This document shows, piece by piece, positions 1-8,889 of a stretch of DNA of 30,934 bases (position 1 is the stretch's first letter; every line of letters starts with the position of its first letter). Under the pieces are notes generated by a model, which saw only the letters and a program-made list of their open reading frames with translations, had not been told where the DNA came from and made no database searches. Both the position numbers and the translations under genes were made by a program. Source of the DNA: DASSTY01 sp035760645 (GTDB lineage Bacteria; Gemmatimonadota; Gemmatimonadetes; Gemmatimonadales; GWC2-71-9); the NCBI GenBank assembly GCA_035760645.1, contig DASTSO010000135.1, positions 1 through 30,934 of the forward strand, given 5' to 3'.

Positions 1-70
1 CTGCATGCGCTGGTTAGGCTGCAGCCGCCGCTAGGCGCGCCTGGTCGGACCGCGGGGATATTCGGACTGA

Positions 71-144
71 TAGCTGGGGTGGGACTCGAACCCACGACCC
101 CGGCATTATGAGTGCCGTGCTCTAACCACCTGAGCTACCCAGCC
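71..144 (-). tRNA. tRNA-Met (CAU anticodon), elongator type
   Basis: On the minus strand the cloverleaf folds completely: a 7-bp acceptor stem (GGCTGGG with CCCAGCT, the first pair a G-U wobble), a D-arm with GCTC/GAGC, an anticodon stem CGGCA/TGCCG around the loop CTCATAA, and a T-arm GTGGG-TTCGAGT-CCCAC. The discriminator base is A and CCA is not encoded. The loop and stem context resemble elongator tRNA-Met. A CAU tRNA can also be the lysidine-modified tRNA-Ile2; I prefer Met but cannot exclude Ile2. An initiator is unlikely because the first acceptor pair is formed. It lies just downstream of ftsB on the same strand. Confidence 0.9.
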
Positions 145-179
145 CCGTCCCGACGGGCGATCCCCGTCGAGAGCCCGCA

Positions 180-201
180 ATTTTAACCGGCGGGCCGCCG
201 G
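180..201 (-). terminator. Probable intrinsic terminator of eno-ftsB
   Basis: On the minus strand, starting 5 nt past the ftsB stop, CCGGCG pairs with CGCCGG across a 3-nt loop (187-201). The short AT-rich run TTAAAAT (180-186) follows, in a region that is otherwise almost all GC. The U-tract is imperfect, so read-through into the tRNA is possible. The same AT-rich run could instead serve as a -10-like element for the tRNA. Confidence 0.4.
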
Positions 202-205
202 CCGG

Positions 206-520
206 TCAAGGCGCCTCGCGCCCCGCCGTGCCACGCGGCGCGGGCTCGGCCGGCACCAGGCGGTAGAGGAACTCCCCCTGGCGGATCATCCCGAACGACT
301 CGCGCGCCACGCGCTCCTGCGCCCGCGGGTCGCGCTCGAGCGCCGTGGCGACGCGGTCGAGCGAGTCCACCGTGCGCCGCAGCTCCGCGACCTCCTGCTC
401 CTCGTCGTGGAGCTGCCGGCGCAGCGTGTAGTAGTCGGTCGTGCCGTACTCCCCGCCCTGCACGGCGAAGAGCACCCCCAGCCCGACCACGGCCCAGCCG
501 ATCCAGCGTGCGGCGTTCAC
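206..520 (-). CDS. ftsB: FtsB/DivIC-like septum formation initiator
   Basis: A small bitopic membrane protein of 104 residues. Members of this family (FtsB/DivIC) join FtsL and FtsQ at the division septum and help activate septal peptidoglycan synthesis. The sequence shows one hydrophobic segment near the N-terminus (about residues 5-22, WIGWAVVGLGVLFAV) and then a heptad-rich, charged segment (about 30-70, LRRQLHDEEQEVAELRRTV) expected to form a coiled coil. It ends with the family-typical region ERVARESFGMIRQGEFLYRL. I chose a GTG start at 520 because GGAGG (529-533) lies 8 nt upstream; longer ATG starts run into eno in another frame. It follows eno by 32 nt, an adjacency found in many bacteria. 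Family assignment is firm; the choice between FtsB and DivIC naming is convention. Confidence 0.85.
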   Translation of the reverse strand: MNAARWIGWAVVGLGVLFAVQGGEYGTTDYYTLRRQLHDEEQEVAELRRTVDSLDRVATALERDPRAQERVARESFGMIRQGEFLYRLVPAEPAPRGTAGREAP

Positions 521-552
521 CTGCGATTCCTCCGTGAGGCCGGCGAAGCGGC

Positions 553-1833
<1,281 letters not shown>

Positions 1834-1905
1834 GGGCTCCGGTCGTCCGTAGGGGGTGTCGTGGTGTCGCCGGCCGGGCAACCTAGCCGCCGCGGGCGGG
1901 GGCCG

Positions 1906-2610
1906 TCAACGGCGGAGTGCCAGCATGGCCTCGCGGGCGCGGGCGCTCAGCGCGTCGCGGTCCTCGTAGCCGAGTCCGGCCGTCGGGATCGGCGCCCCGA
2001 AGCGCACGCGCACCGGATGCTGCCGCGCGACGAGCCGGCCGCGCGGCAGCACCTCGCGCGTCCCCTCCACGTAGACGGGCACCACCGGCACCTGCGCGGC
2101 GATGGCGAGGACGAAGGGCCCCTTCTTGAACGGCAGGAGCGCGCCGTCGGAGCTCCGCGTCCCCTCGACGAAGACGATCGCCGACATCCCCGCGCGGATC
2201 GCCGCGGCCGCGGCGTCGTAGGCGCCGAAGGCGGACTTGAGGTGCCGACGGTCGATGACGATCTGTCCCCCCTGCCGGAGCGCCTGGGCGAAGAGGGGAA
2301 TCCGCAGCAGCTCCTTCTTCGCCACGAAGCGCACCGAGCCCGGCACCACGGCGAGCAGCACCCAGACGTCGGCGTAGGAAACGTGGTTGGAGACGTAGAC
2401 GCAGGGCTGCCCGGGCGGGAGCCGGTCGAGGCCCTCCACCTCCGGCACGATGCCCAGCGCGTCGAGCAGCTCCCGGCCCCAGCGGCGTGGGGCATCGTCG
2501 TAGACGCCGCCCGACGTCTGCCGGACGCCCCGAGCGGCGGCGACGATGACCCGTGTGCCCTGCACCGCGGTGGCGCCGACCAGCGTGGCGAGGTAGCGGA
2601 GTCTGCGCAT
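1906..2610 (-). CDS. PlsC-like 1-acyl-sn-glycerol-3-phosphate acyltransferase
   Basis: A 234-residue membrane-associated acyltransferase of the PlsC/LPLAT family, expected to acylate lysophosphatidic acid in phospholipid synthesis. The two diagnostic blocks are present: NHVSYAD (75-81, the HX4D catalytic motif) and FVEGTRS (147-153). The family's region FKKGPFVLAI follows at 161-170, and the RRWGRELLDALG stretch (42-53) precedes. The hydrophobic N-terminus (about 5-27) may anchor it to the inner membrane. The ATG at 2610 lies 13 nt after the thiL stop, so it probably shares a transcript with thiL. The ribosome site is weak. The acyl acceptor is inferred from the family; other small LPLATs act on different lysolipids, so no symbol is given. 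Confidence 0.9.
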   Translation of the reverse strand: MRRLRYLATLVGATAVQGTRVIVAAARGVRQTSGGVYDDAPRRWGRELLDALGIVPEVEGLDRLPPGQPCVYVSNHVSYADVWVLLAVVPGSVRFVAKKELLRIPLFAQALRQGGQIVIDRRHLKSAFGAYDAAAAAIRAGMSAIVFVEGTRSSDGALLPFKKGPFVLAIAAQVPVVPVYVEGTREVLPRGRLVARQHPVRVRFGAPIPTAGLGYEDRDALSARAREAMLALRR

Positions 2611-2623
2611 CGCTCGCCGTGCC

Positions 2624-3598
2624 TCAGCCGAAGTGGTCGAACCCGCGGAGCGCGAGGGGCCGGCCGGCGAGTCGCACGTCCACGCCCGCCCCGCGCTCGA
2701 CCGCGCCGATGCGCGTGAGGGCGAGCCCCGTCGCCGCCTCGAAGGCGCGCGCCTCCGCCGCGCCGAACGTCGGCGGCAGCGTGACCAGCAGCTCATAGTC
2801 CTCCCCGCCCTCCGCCACCCACCGCTGCACCGGGACGTCGGCGGCGCGTGCCGGCGCGACAGCGTCCGCCGCCACCGGCGCCTGCTCGAGCGCCACGGCG
2901 AGCCGCACGCCGGAGGCGGCGGCGAGGTGCCGGACGTCGCCGCCCAGGCCGTCGCTCAGGTCGAGCATCGCGGTGGCGCCGTGCGCCGCGAGCCAGCGGC
3001 CGGCGGCGATGCGCGGCGCGGGCCGCGCGAAGCGCTCGCGCGCGGCGGGAGCGGGCGCGGTGCCCGCCTCGAGCGCCTCGAGCGCCGCGCGCGCGCCGCC
3101 GAGAGCCCCCGTCACCCAGAGTCCGTCGCCGGGGCGCGCGCCGGCGCGCGTCACCGGGCGCTCGGCGCGGCCGAACACCGTGACGGCCACGGCCCAGACG
3201 GGTCCGGCGGTGAGATCGCCGCCCAGCACCCGCGTGCCGACCGCGGCCGCCGCCGCGCCGACACCGCGCATGAGCTCCGTGAGCGCCGCGTCCTCGGCGC
3301 CCGCGGGGACCGCGACCGCGGCGACGAGCCCGAGCGGCTCGGCGCCTTCGGCGGCGAGATCGGAGAGCGCGGCGGCGGCGGCGCGCCAGCCCACCTCCTC
3401 GAGCGTGAGCCAGCCGCGACGGAAGTGCACGTCCTCGACGCTCGCGTCCGTGCTGACGACGAGCGCCGCGCCGGCGAGGGCCGCGGGCGGGAGCACCGCG
3501 CAGTCGTCGCCCAGCCCCGCGGCGGCGGGCCCGAGCGCGGCCTGCACCGCGCGCACGCGGTCGAACTCCCGGCCGGGACCGAGGGCGACGTGCGGCAT
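2624..3598 (-). CDS. thiL: Thiamine-monophosphate kinase
   Basis: Phosphorylates thiamine monophosphate with ATP to thiamine diphosphate, the last step of cofactor synthesis. The 324-residue product has the AIR-synthase/ThiL fold motifs in order: GDDCAVLP (30-37), STDASVEDVHF (49-59), LSDLAAEGAEP (79-89), GGDLT, GDGLWVTGALGGA, DLSDGLGGD and GGEDYELLVTL near the C-terminus. The acidic Mg/phosphate ligands all look intact. The ATG at 3598 gives the usual N-terminus. It sits 19 nt after the stop of the propeller gene and 13 nt before the plsC-like gene. No other thiamine gene and no TPP riboswitch-like leader were recognised here. Confidence 0.95.
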   Translation of the reverse strand: MPHVALGPGREFDRVRAVQAALGPAAAGLGDDCAVLPPAALAGAALVVSTDASVEDVHFRRGWLTLEEVGWRAAAAALSDLAAEGAEPLGLVAAVAVPAGAEDAALTELMRGVGAAAAAVGTRVLGGDLTAGPVWAVAVTVFGRAERPVTRAGARPGDGLWVTGALGGARAALEALEAGTAPAPAARERFARPAPRIAAGRWLAAHGATAMLDLSDGLGGDVRHLAAASGVRLAVALEQAPVAADAVAPARAADVPVQRWVAEGGEDYELLVTLPPTFGAAEARAFEAATGLALTRIGAVERGAGVDVRLAGRPLALRGFDHFG

Positions 3599-3617
3599 CA
3601 GCGGCGAGGGCGGCGTG

Positions 3618-5237
3618 TCAGGGCCGGATGGCATCGAGGCGCCAGCGCACGAGGCCCGCCAGGGTGCCGACCCAGAGATGGCCGTCCTCGATCGCGAGGC
3701 TCGTGGGGACGTCGGGCAGATCGCCGAGGAGGAGGGGGCGCAGGGCGAGCGTGTTCGGCCGGGCGAAGCCGACGCCGCGGTCCCCGCCGACCCAGAGCCC
3801 GTCGCGGTCGGCGACGAGCATGCGGAGCCGGCCCAGCGTCGCCGAGAGCACCGGCCCCGCCGCCCACGTCCCCCGGGCGTCGCGATAGAGGAGCCGGTCG
3901 GGGGTGAGCGCCACGAGCGTGTCGCCGACCCAGGCGAAGTCGTAGACCGGCGCGCGGAAGAGGGCCGACGTCCCCAGCGCCGCGGGCTGCACCAGATCGT
4001 CCGCGCCCTCCAGCGCGGCGAAGACGCCGATCGGCGTGCCGACCCAGGTGGTATCGTCGCGCACCGAGAGGGCGTAGGCGGGATCGGTGAAGTTCTTCGC
4101 GATGCGCCGCGCCTTGAGCGAGTCGTCCACCCGGGCGAGGCCGTGTGCGGTGGCCACGGTGATGAGGCCGTGGCTCGACGCGACCGCGTAGACGCGCGCA
4201 TCGGGAAGCCCGCGGCCCTCGTCGAGCGTGCGCGTGTCGCCGCTCGCGGGATCGATGCGCGCGAGGCCCGCGTCGGTCGCGGCCCAGAGCGCCTTGCCCT
4301 GGCCCGTCAGGCGGTAGACGTGCTGGAAGCCGTAGCCCAGCGCCGACGGCGGGCGCAGCGTCTGGAAGCGGGTGAGCTCGCCGTCGACGAGGGTGAGGCC
4401 GGCATCGTCCTGCACCGTGCGGTCGGTCGCGACCCAGACACCGTCGGGCGCGCCGAAGAGCGCGCCGACGCGCTGGCCCGGGAGCCCGAAGGGGAGGCGC
4501 TGGGGAAGGCCGCCCCCGTCCTGCACGTAGAGGAGCCCGACGCCCCAGGTGCCGAGGAACCAGCCGCGGCCGTCGTAGCTGCGCGCCGCGGCGGTATAGC
4601 GCACGCTGCGCAGGCGGTTGTCGAGGAGGATCTGGGCGCTGTTCGCCTGGAGCGCGGGATTGCTGCGGATGGCGTCGCCGATGGTGGCGAGCCCCACGGG
4701 GTGCGTCGGCGCGGGGCTCGGCATCGCGATCCCGCCGCCGTGCGGAATGGTCATCCATCCCTGCGCGGTCCGCACGTACGCGCCGGCGCCCGGCGCGTCG
4801 AGATCGAAGGCGATCGCGCGCACGCCCGCCGGCACCGTCCCCTGGTCCCAGGTGCGCAGGTCGGGCTGGTAGCGGAGCCAGCCGTCGGGCTTCGCGAACC
4901 AGGCCGAGCCGTCGAGCGGGTCGACCGCCGCCTGGAACACGCGCGAGAAGTCCACGCCCGGCGGCGGCGGCACGCTCCCCTGCCAGCGCTGGAACTGCGG
5001 GTCGTAGAGCGCGAGCCCCGTGGGCGAGGCGACGAAGACGCGATCCATGCCGGCCGCCACGGCGGTGATGCGACTGAAGTCGCCGACCACGGCGCGGTCC
5101 TCGGGCGACCAGTCGCGCGAGGGCGGCAGCGCGGTCTGCGCCCGGAGGGGCGCGCCGAGCAACGGCGCGCCGAGCAGCGGCGCGCCGAGCAGCGCGGCAC
5201 CGACGAGCACACGAGGGGTCCGGAGCACTCGCAGCAT
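3618..5237 (-). CDS. Exported beta-propeller protein (two-component-regulator propeller/WD-like repeats)
   Basis: A 539-residue protein of unknown function. It begins with a signal peptide (about 1-34) whose hydrophobic core is three copies of LLGAP ending in APLRAQ, so it is probably periplasmic or secreted. The rest consists of repeated short blades with motifs such as VFVASPTGLALYD, GVWVATDRT, ALWAATDAGLARIDP, TTWVGTPIGVF, GLWVGGDRGVGF and HLWVGTLAGLVRW. This is the W-[VA]-G/A-T pattern of regulator-propeller repeats. In hybrid sensors such repeats sense ligands, but here no kinase follows; the protein ends after the last blade. The ATG at 5237 is preceded by GAAGG and lies 10 nt after the stop of the NAD(P)HX repair gene. 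Fold is likely; role is not known. Confidence 0.75.
   Translation of the reverse strand: MLRVLRTPRVLVGAALLGAPLLGAPLLGAPLRAQTALPPSRDWSPEDRAVVGDFSRITAVAAGMDRVFVASPTGLALYDPQFQRWQGSVPPPPGVDFSRVFQAAVDPLDGSAWFAKPDGWLRYQPDLRTWDQGTVPAGVRAIAFDLDAPGAGAYVRTAQGWMTIPHGGGIAMPSPAPTHPVGLATIGDAIRSNPALQANSAQILLDNRLRSVRYTAAARSYDGRGWFLGTWGVGLLYVQDGGGLPQRLPFGLPGQRVGALFGAPDGVWVATDRTVQDDAGLTLVDGELTRFQTLRPPSALGYGFQHVYRLTGQGKALWAATDAGLARIDPASGDTRTLDEGRGLPDARVYAVASSHGLITVATAHGLARVDDSLKARRIAKNFTDPAYALSVRDDTTWVGTPIGVFAALEGADDLVQPAALGTSALFRAPVYDFAWVGDTLVALTPDRLLYRDARGTWAAGPVLSATLGRLRMLVADRDGLWVGGDRGVGFARPNTLALRPLLLGDLPDVPTSLAIEDGHLWVGTLAGLVRWRLDAIRP
5149..5193. repeat. Three 15-bp tandem repeats inside a signal-peptide coding region
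   Basis: Three back-to-back copies of GGCGCGCCGAGCAGC, the first with one change (AAC for AGC), lie at 5149-5163, 5164-5178 and 5179-5193. On the minus strand each encodes one LLGAP pentapeptide in the hydrophobic core of the propeller protein's signal peptide. Because 15 bp is a multiple of three, gain or loss of copies would keep the frame and only change core length. Confidence 0.9.
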
Positions 5238-5247
5238 TCGCCTTCGG

Positions 5248-6813
5248 TCAGAGGTGAAGCGGGGCCTCGAGCCGCGCGAGCACCGGGGGCTCCACGGGCG
5301 GGCGCCGTTCGCGCAGGATATCCCACTCGCGCCAGAGCGCGGGCAGCGCGGCGACGACATCGGCCGGGCGCATGGCGCGCGTGGTCTCGGCGCGGGCGGC
5401 CAGATCCGCGGCGCGGCCGAGGACCTGCGCGCCCAGCGCCGCGGCGCGCTCGGGCTCGAGCCCCTGGGCGAGGAAGGTGACGGTGATGCCGCTCAGCAGG
5501 TCGCCGCTCCCACCGGTGGCGAGGCCGGGATTGCCGGCCGCCACCGTCAGGAGCGCGCGACCCGGGCGCGCCACCACCGTGGGCACCCCCTTGAGCAGCA
5601 CCGTCGCTCCGACCCGCTCGGCCGCCGTGCACGCCGCGCCCCACGGGTCCACCTCGCGCTCGGCGGCGAGATCGGGGAAGAGCGTGCGGAACTCCCCCGG
5701 GTGCGGCGTGAGGACGAGCGCGCGGCCGTCGGCGAGCGCGGCGAGCCGGTCGACCGCACCCTGGAAGACGGTGAGCGCGTCGGCGTCGAGCACCGCGCGC
5801 GCGACGCGGCCGACCACCGCCTCGACGAAGGCGCGTCGCTCGGGGGCGCGCCCCAGCCCCGGGCCGATCGCGACCGCGTCGGCGCGCGCCAGCAGCCCGG
5901 CGAGCGCCTCGTCCACCGGGCCCGCGAGCGGATGCGCGAGCGTTTGAAGGTCGGGCTCCGCCTGGACGAGCGCGGCGACGGTCTCCGCCGGCGCCACCGC
6001 GTGCGCGAGCCCCGCGCCGGCGCCGAAGGCGCCGCGACCCGCCATGCGGATCGCCCCGCTCATCCCCGCCGCGCCGCCGACCAGCACCACGCGTCCGCGG
6101 TCGCCCTTGTGCGCCTCGGCGCGGAACGCGGGGAGCCCCGCCGCCGCCTGCGCATCGGTGACGAGCGTCGGGAGCCCGGGGGCGGCGTCCGGGAGCCCGA
6201 TGTCCACGACCACTACCTCGCCCACCTCGTCGCGCGCGAGCAGGTGGCCGCGGCGGAGGCCGCCGAACGTCACGGTGACGTCGGCGCGCGGGGCGCCGTG
6301 CACGACGCCGGTGGCGAGATCGAGCCCGGTGGGGCCGTCCACGGCGAGGAGCGGGAGCCGGAGGTCGGCGAGGCGGTCGAGGAGCGCGGCGGCGGGCGGG
6401 CGCGGTGCCCCGCGCGCGCCGGTGCCGAGAATCGCGTCCACCACCAGGCCCAGCGAGGGCCACGGGCCGTCGGGCGCGACCTCGCGCACCCCCTCGGCGC
6501 GGGCGAGCGCCCGCATCGCGGCGTTCAGCGGGCTCGGCTCCCCGGCAAGCGGAGCGACCCAGACGGGCACGCCGAGCCGGTGGAGCGCGCGGGCCATCAC
6601 CCACCCGTCGCCCCCGTTGTTGCCCGGGCCCGCGGCGATCAGCACGCCGGTGCCGAGCGCCGCGGGCCAGCGCGCGCGCGCGGCGTCCGCCAGGACCGCC
6701 ACCGCCGCGCGCCCCGCGCACTCCATGAGCGTCGCGAGCGCGACGCCGCCCGCCTCGGCGCGGCGATCCCAGTCGGCGGCCTCGGCGGGGGTGAGGACGG
6801 GGATGGAAGCCAT
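5248..6813 (-). CDS. nnr: Bifunctional NAD(P)H-hydrate epimerase / ADP-dependent dehydratase
   Basis: Repairs damaged NADHX/NADPHX. The N-terminal YjeF_N half (about 1-215) epimerises the hydrate and the C-terminal ribokinase-like half (about 225-515) dehydrates it with ADP. Visible motifs: GPGNNGGDG (62-70), DAILGTG (126-132) and VDGPTGLD (158-165) in the epimerase; HKGDRGRVV (235-243), IGPGLGR, DADAL (343-347), TPHPGEF (369-375) and the nucleotide loop GGSGDLLSG (434-442) in the dehydratase. At 521 residues it is typical for the fusion. The ATG at 6813 directly abuts a repeat array (6815 onward), so no normal Shine-Dalgarno is seen. The gene could be named yjeF or nnrDE in other schemes. 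Confidence 0.95.
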   Translation of the reverse strand: MASIPVLTPAEAADWDRRAEAGGVALATLMECAGRAAVAVLADAARARWPAALGTGVLIAAGPGNNGGDGWVMARALHRLGVPVWVAPLAGEPSPLNAAMRALARAEGVREVAPDGPWPSLGLVVDAILGTGARGAPRPPAAALLDRLADLRLPLLAVDGPTGLDLATGVVHGAPRADVTVTFGGLRRGHLLARDEVGEVVVVDIGLPDAAPGLPTLVTDAQAAAGLPAFRAEAHKGDRGRVVLVGGAAGMSGAIRMAGRGAFGAGAGLAHAVAPAETVAALVQAEPDLQTLAHPLAGPVDEALAGLLARADAVAIGPGLGRAPERRAFVEAVVGRVARAVLDADALTVFQGAVDRLAALADGRALVLTPHPGEFRTLFPDLAAEREVDPWGAACTAAERVGATVLLKGVPTVVARPGRALLTVAAGNPGLATGGSGDLLSGITVTFLAQGLEPERAAALGAQVLGRAADLAARAETTRAMRPADVVAALPALWREWDILRERRPPVEPPVLARLEAPLHL

Positions 6814-6814
6814 G

Positions 6815-6927
6815 TAGGGGCTAGGGAGTAGGGGCTAGGGGCTAGGGCGGGATCGAGGGGACTGGGGCGAGGCGGCCGGCATGGGCACGGAGTCCCCTAG
6901 TCCCTAATCCCTAGCCCCTAGTCCCTG
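6815..6927. repeat. Inverted pair of G-rich tandem heptamers filling a spacer
   Basis: The left arm (6815-6847) is a run of heptamers of the form TAGGGRN: TAGGGGC, TAGGGAG, TAGGGGC, TAGGGGC, TAGGG. The right arm (about 6893-6926) is the reverse-complement type, YCCCTAR heptamers such as CCCCTAG, TCCCTAA and TCCCTAG. About 45 nt of unrelated sequence lies between. The arms can pair imperfectly, and the G-rich strand has four or more GGG runs. The element occupies the whole gap between the zinc-ribbon stop (6928) and the nnr ATG (6811-6813). Confidence 0.85.
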
Positions 6928-7122
6928 TCACTTGTAGCTCTGCCCGATCGCCCGCCCGAAGGAGATCTCGCCGTTGTCGATCCGGAGATTGAAGCCACAC
7001 TCGGGGTTGGTGCAGACCCAGGCCTTGAAGGTGATCGGGGCGCCCTCGCGCCCGTAGTCCGACAGCGGGATCAGCGTGCCCTGCTGGCACTTCATGCACT
7101 GCGGCAGTTCCTTGATGTCCAT
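6928..7122 (-). CDS. Small zinc-ribbon protein
   Basis: A 64-residue protein I cannot assign to a named family. It has four cysteines in a zinc-ribbon arrangement: C9-x2-C12 (CMKC) and C37-x4-C42 (CTNPEC), separated by a hydrophilic linker, with a C-terminal RAIGQSYK. It therefore probably binds one zinc. A GTG further upstream (7140) is in frame, but I prefer the ATG at 7122 because GGAGG sits 5 nt before it. The gene lies 55 nt after the TIGR04138-type gene on the same strand and directly before the heptamer repeat. A role in nucleic-acid or protein binding is a guess from the fold only. Confidence 0.75.
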   Translation of the reverse strand: MDIKELPQCMKCQQGTLIPLSDYGREGAPITFKAWVCTNPECGFNLRIDNGEISFGRAIGQSYK

Positions 7123-7177
7123 CAGCTCCTCCCCCCACACATCGTCTCACGCCGTCCGACGGGTGCGCTCCCTGCCC

Positions 7178-7567
7178 TCACCGCGTCGCGCCCGGCACCC
7201 CCTGCCATTCGTAGGACGCGAAGGCGTCCTCGAAGTCGTAGACGCCCGCGAAGTCCTGCTCCCGGTCGCCGGGCTGCGTGACCAGCAGCCCGACCTCGAC
7301 CAGGGTGTATACGATCCGACCGAAATCCTCGGTGCGCGCGATCCCCCAGTGCGCGAGCACCTGCGGGGCGATGAGCCCGAACTGCGCGTGCGCGAGGTCG
7401 CGGCAGGCCCAGGCGAGCTCCGCCCCCGTCACGTGCCGGCGCAGCTCGAGCCGGCTCTGGAGAAACTCGATCGCCGCGAGCACGAAGACGTAGGCGCGCT
7501 CGTCGTACTGCCCGCCGCGGGCGCGGATGCGCGCCAGCACGTCGTCGGCGAACTGCAGGTCGTTCAT
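7178..7567 (-). CDS. TIGR04138 / Minf_1886 family protein, function unknown
   Basis: A 129-residue soluble protein. The blocks YDERAYVFVLAAIEFLQ (21-37), RHVTGAELAWACRDLAHAQFG (44-64), WGIARTEDFGRIVYTLVEVGLL (74-95) and YDFEDAF (110-116) match the conserved family I know as TIGR04138 (Minf_1886), described mainly from planctomycetes and verrucomicrobia. No catalytic motif or membrane segment is evident; it looks mostly alpha-helical. Its ATG overlaps the glyA stop (ATGA, 7564-7567), so it is probably translated by coupling with glyA. It is the last of a tight rpiB-glyA series. Function is unknown; the context hints at some link with one-carbon or serine metabolism, but that is only co-location. 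Confidence 0.8.
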   Translation of the reverse strand: MNDLQFADDVLARIRARGGQYDERAYVFVLAAIEFLQSRLELRRHVTGAELAWACRDLAHAQFGLIAPQVLAHWGIARTEDFGRIVYTLVEVGLLVTQPGDREQDFAGVYDFEDAFASYEWQGVPGATR

Positions 7568-8889
7568 GCCGCCGTCCGCCGCCCCCGCGTGGTCCGCGCC
7601 GCCTCTCCCGCCCGCCCCGCGCGCTGCGGCTCGTAGAGCGGGAAGCCGCGCGCCAGCTCGATGACCTCGCCCCGGATCCGCTCGAGCGTCGCGTCGTCCT
7701 GCTTCGTGAGCGCCTCGTCGATCAGCTCGGCGATCCGCACCATCTCCGCCTCCCCCATGCCGCGCGTCGTCATGGCCGGGGTGCCGAGGCGGATGCCGCT
7801 CGTCACGAACGGGCTCTGCGGGTCGTCGGGAATCGTGTTCTTGTTGACCGTGATCGCCGCCTTGCCCAGGATCGCCTCGGCGGCCTTGCCGGTGAGGTTC
7901 TTGGGCCGGAGATCCACCAGCATGAGGTGCGTGTCGGTGCCGCCCGAGACGATCGCGAAGCCGCGCTCGATGAGCGCCTCGGCGAGCGTGCGCGCGTTCG
8001 CGACCACCTGGCGCGCGTAGGTCTTGAAGTCGTCGGTGAGCGCCTCGCCGAAGGCGACCGCCTTGGCCGCGATCACGTGCTCGAGGGGCCCGCCCTGGTG
8101 GCCGGGGAACACGGACTTGTTCACCGCCGCCGCGAGGTCGGCGACGCAGAGAATCATCCCGGCCCGCGGGCCGCGGAGGGTCTTGTGCGTCGTGGTCGTG
8201 ACGATGTGCGCGTGCGGCACCGGCGAGGGGTGCGCCCCGCCGGCGACGAGCCCGGCGAAGTGCGCCATGTCGACCAGGAACTTCGCCCCGACCTCGTCGG
8301 CGATCGCGCGGAAGGCGGCGAAGTCGATGATGCGGCTGTAGGCGCTCCCGCCGGCGATGATGAGCTGCGGCCGCTCCCGGAGCGCCAGCTCGCGCACCTG
8401 GTCGTAGTCGATGCGCCCCGTCGCGGGATTCACGCCGTACTGCACCGAGCGCCAGATCTGCCCCGTGTGGTTCACCGACGCGCCGTGCGTCAGGTGGCCG
8501 CCGTGCGGCAGCGCGAGCCCCATCAGCGTCTCGCCCGGCTTGATGACGGCCATGAAGGCGGCGAGGTTGGCCTGCGCCCCCGAATGCGGCTGCACGTTGG
8601 CGTGGTCGGCGCCGAAGAGCGCCTTGGCGCGGTCGATCGCGAGCTGCTCGATCTGGTCCACCACCTCGCACCCGCCGTAGTAGCGCTTCCCGGGATACCC
8701 CTCGGCGTACTTGTTGGTGAGCGGGGTGCCCATCGCATCGATCACGGCGCGGCTGGCGAAGTTCTCGCTCGCGATCAGCTCGATGCCGTCGCGCTGGCGG
8801 AAGAGCTCCTGGTCGATGAGGCGCGCGACCGCGGGATCGGCCTCGCGCAGCGAGGCGTTGTGGTTCAGGTGTCGGCTGTGGGAACTCAT
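7564..8889 (-). CDS. glyA: Serine hydroxymethyltransferase
   Basis: A PLP enzyme converting serine and tetrahydrofolate to glycine and 5,10-methylene-THF, the main one-carbon source. The 441-residue product shows IELIASENFAS (36-46), NKYAEGYPGKRYYGGCE (59-75), PHSGAQAN (101-108), the PLP lysine Lys236 in TTTTHKTLRGPRAG, and FPGHQGGP. The last 17 or so residues, rich in Arg/Ala/Thr, extend past the usual end and may be a lineage-specific tail. Its ATG overlaps the rpiB stop (ATGA, 8886-8889) and its stop overlaps the next ATG, so three genes are coupled. The product may support purine synthesis, for which purN and purH lie elsewhere in the window. Confidence 0.98.
   Translation of the reverse strand: MSSHSRHLNHNASLREADPAVARLIDQELFRQRDGIELIASENFASRAVIDAMGTPLTNKYAEGYPGKRYYGGCEVVDQIEQLAIDRAKALFGADHANVQPHSGAQANLAAFMAVIKPGETLMGLALPHGGHLTHGASVNHTGQIWRSVQYGVNPATGRIDYDQVRELALRERPQLIIAGGSAYSRIIDFAAFRAIADEVGAKFLVDMAHFAGLVAGGAHPSPVPHAHIVTTTTHKTLRGPRAGMILCVADLAAAVNKSVFPGHQGGPLEHVIAAKAVAFGEALTDDFKTYARQVVANARTLAEALIERGFAIVSGGTDTHLMLVDLRPKNLTGKAAEAILGKAAITVNKNTIPDDPQSPFVTSGIRLGTPAMTTRGMGEAEMVRIAELIDEALTKQDDATLERIRGEVIELARGFPLYEPQRAGRAGEAARTTRGRRTAA

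Noticed and set aside
6815..6927. CRISPR array or telomere
   Set aside because: Units are only 7 bp with no unique spacers, and the array is internal with genes on both sides. It is a tandem heptamer repeat.
7178..8671. A 497-codon frame that fuses an antiphase glyA reading with the TIGR04138 protein
   Set aside because: The upstream part is glyA in a different frame. The ATG at 7567, overlapping the glyA stop, is a much better start for the TIGR04138 protein.
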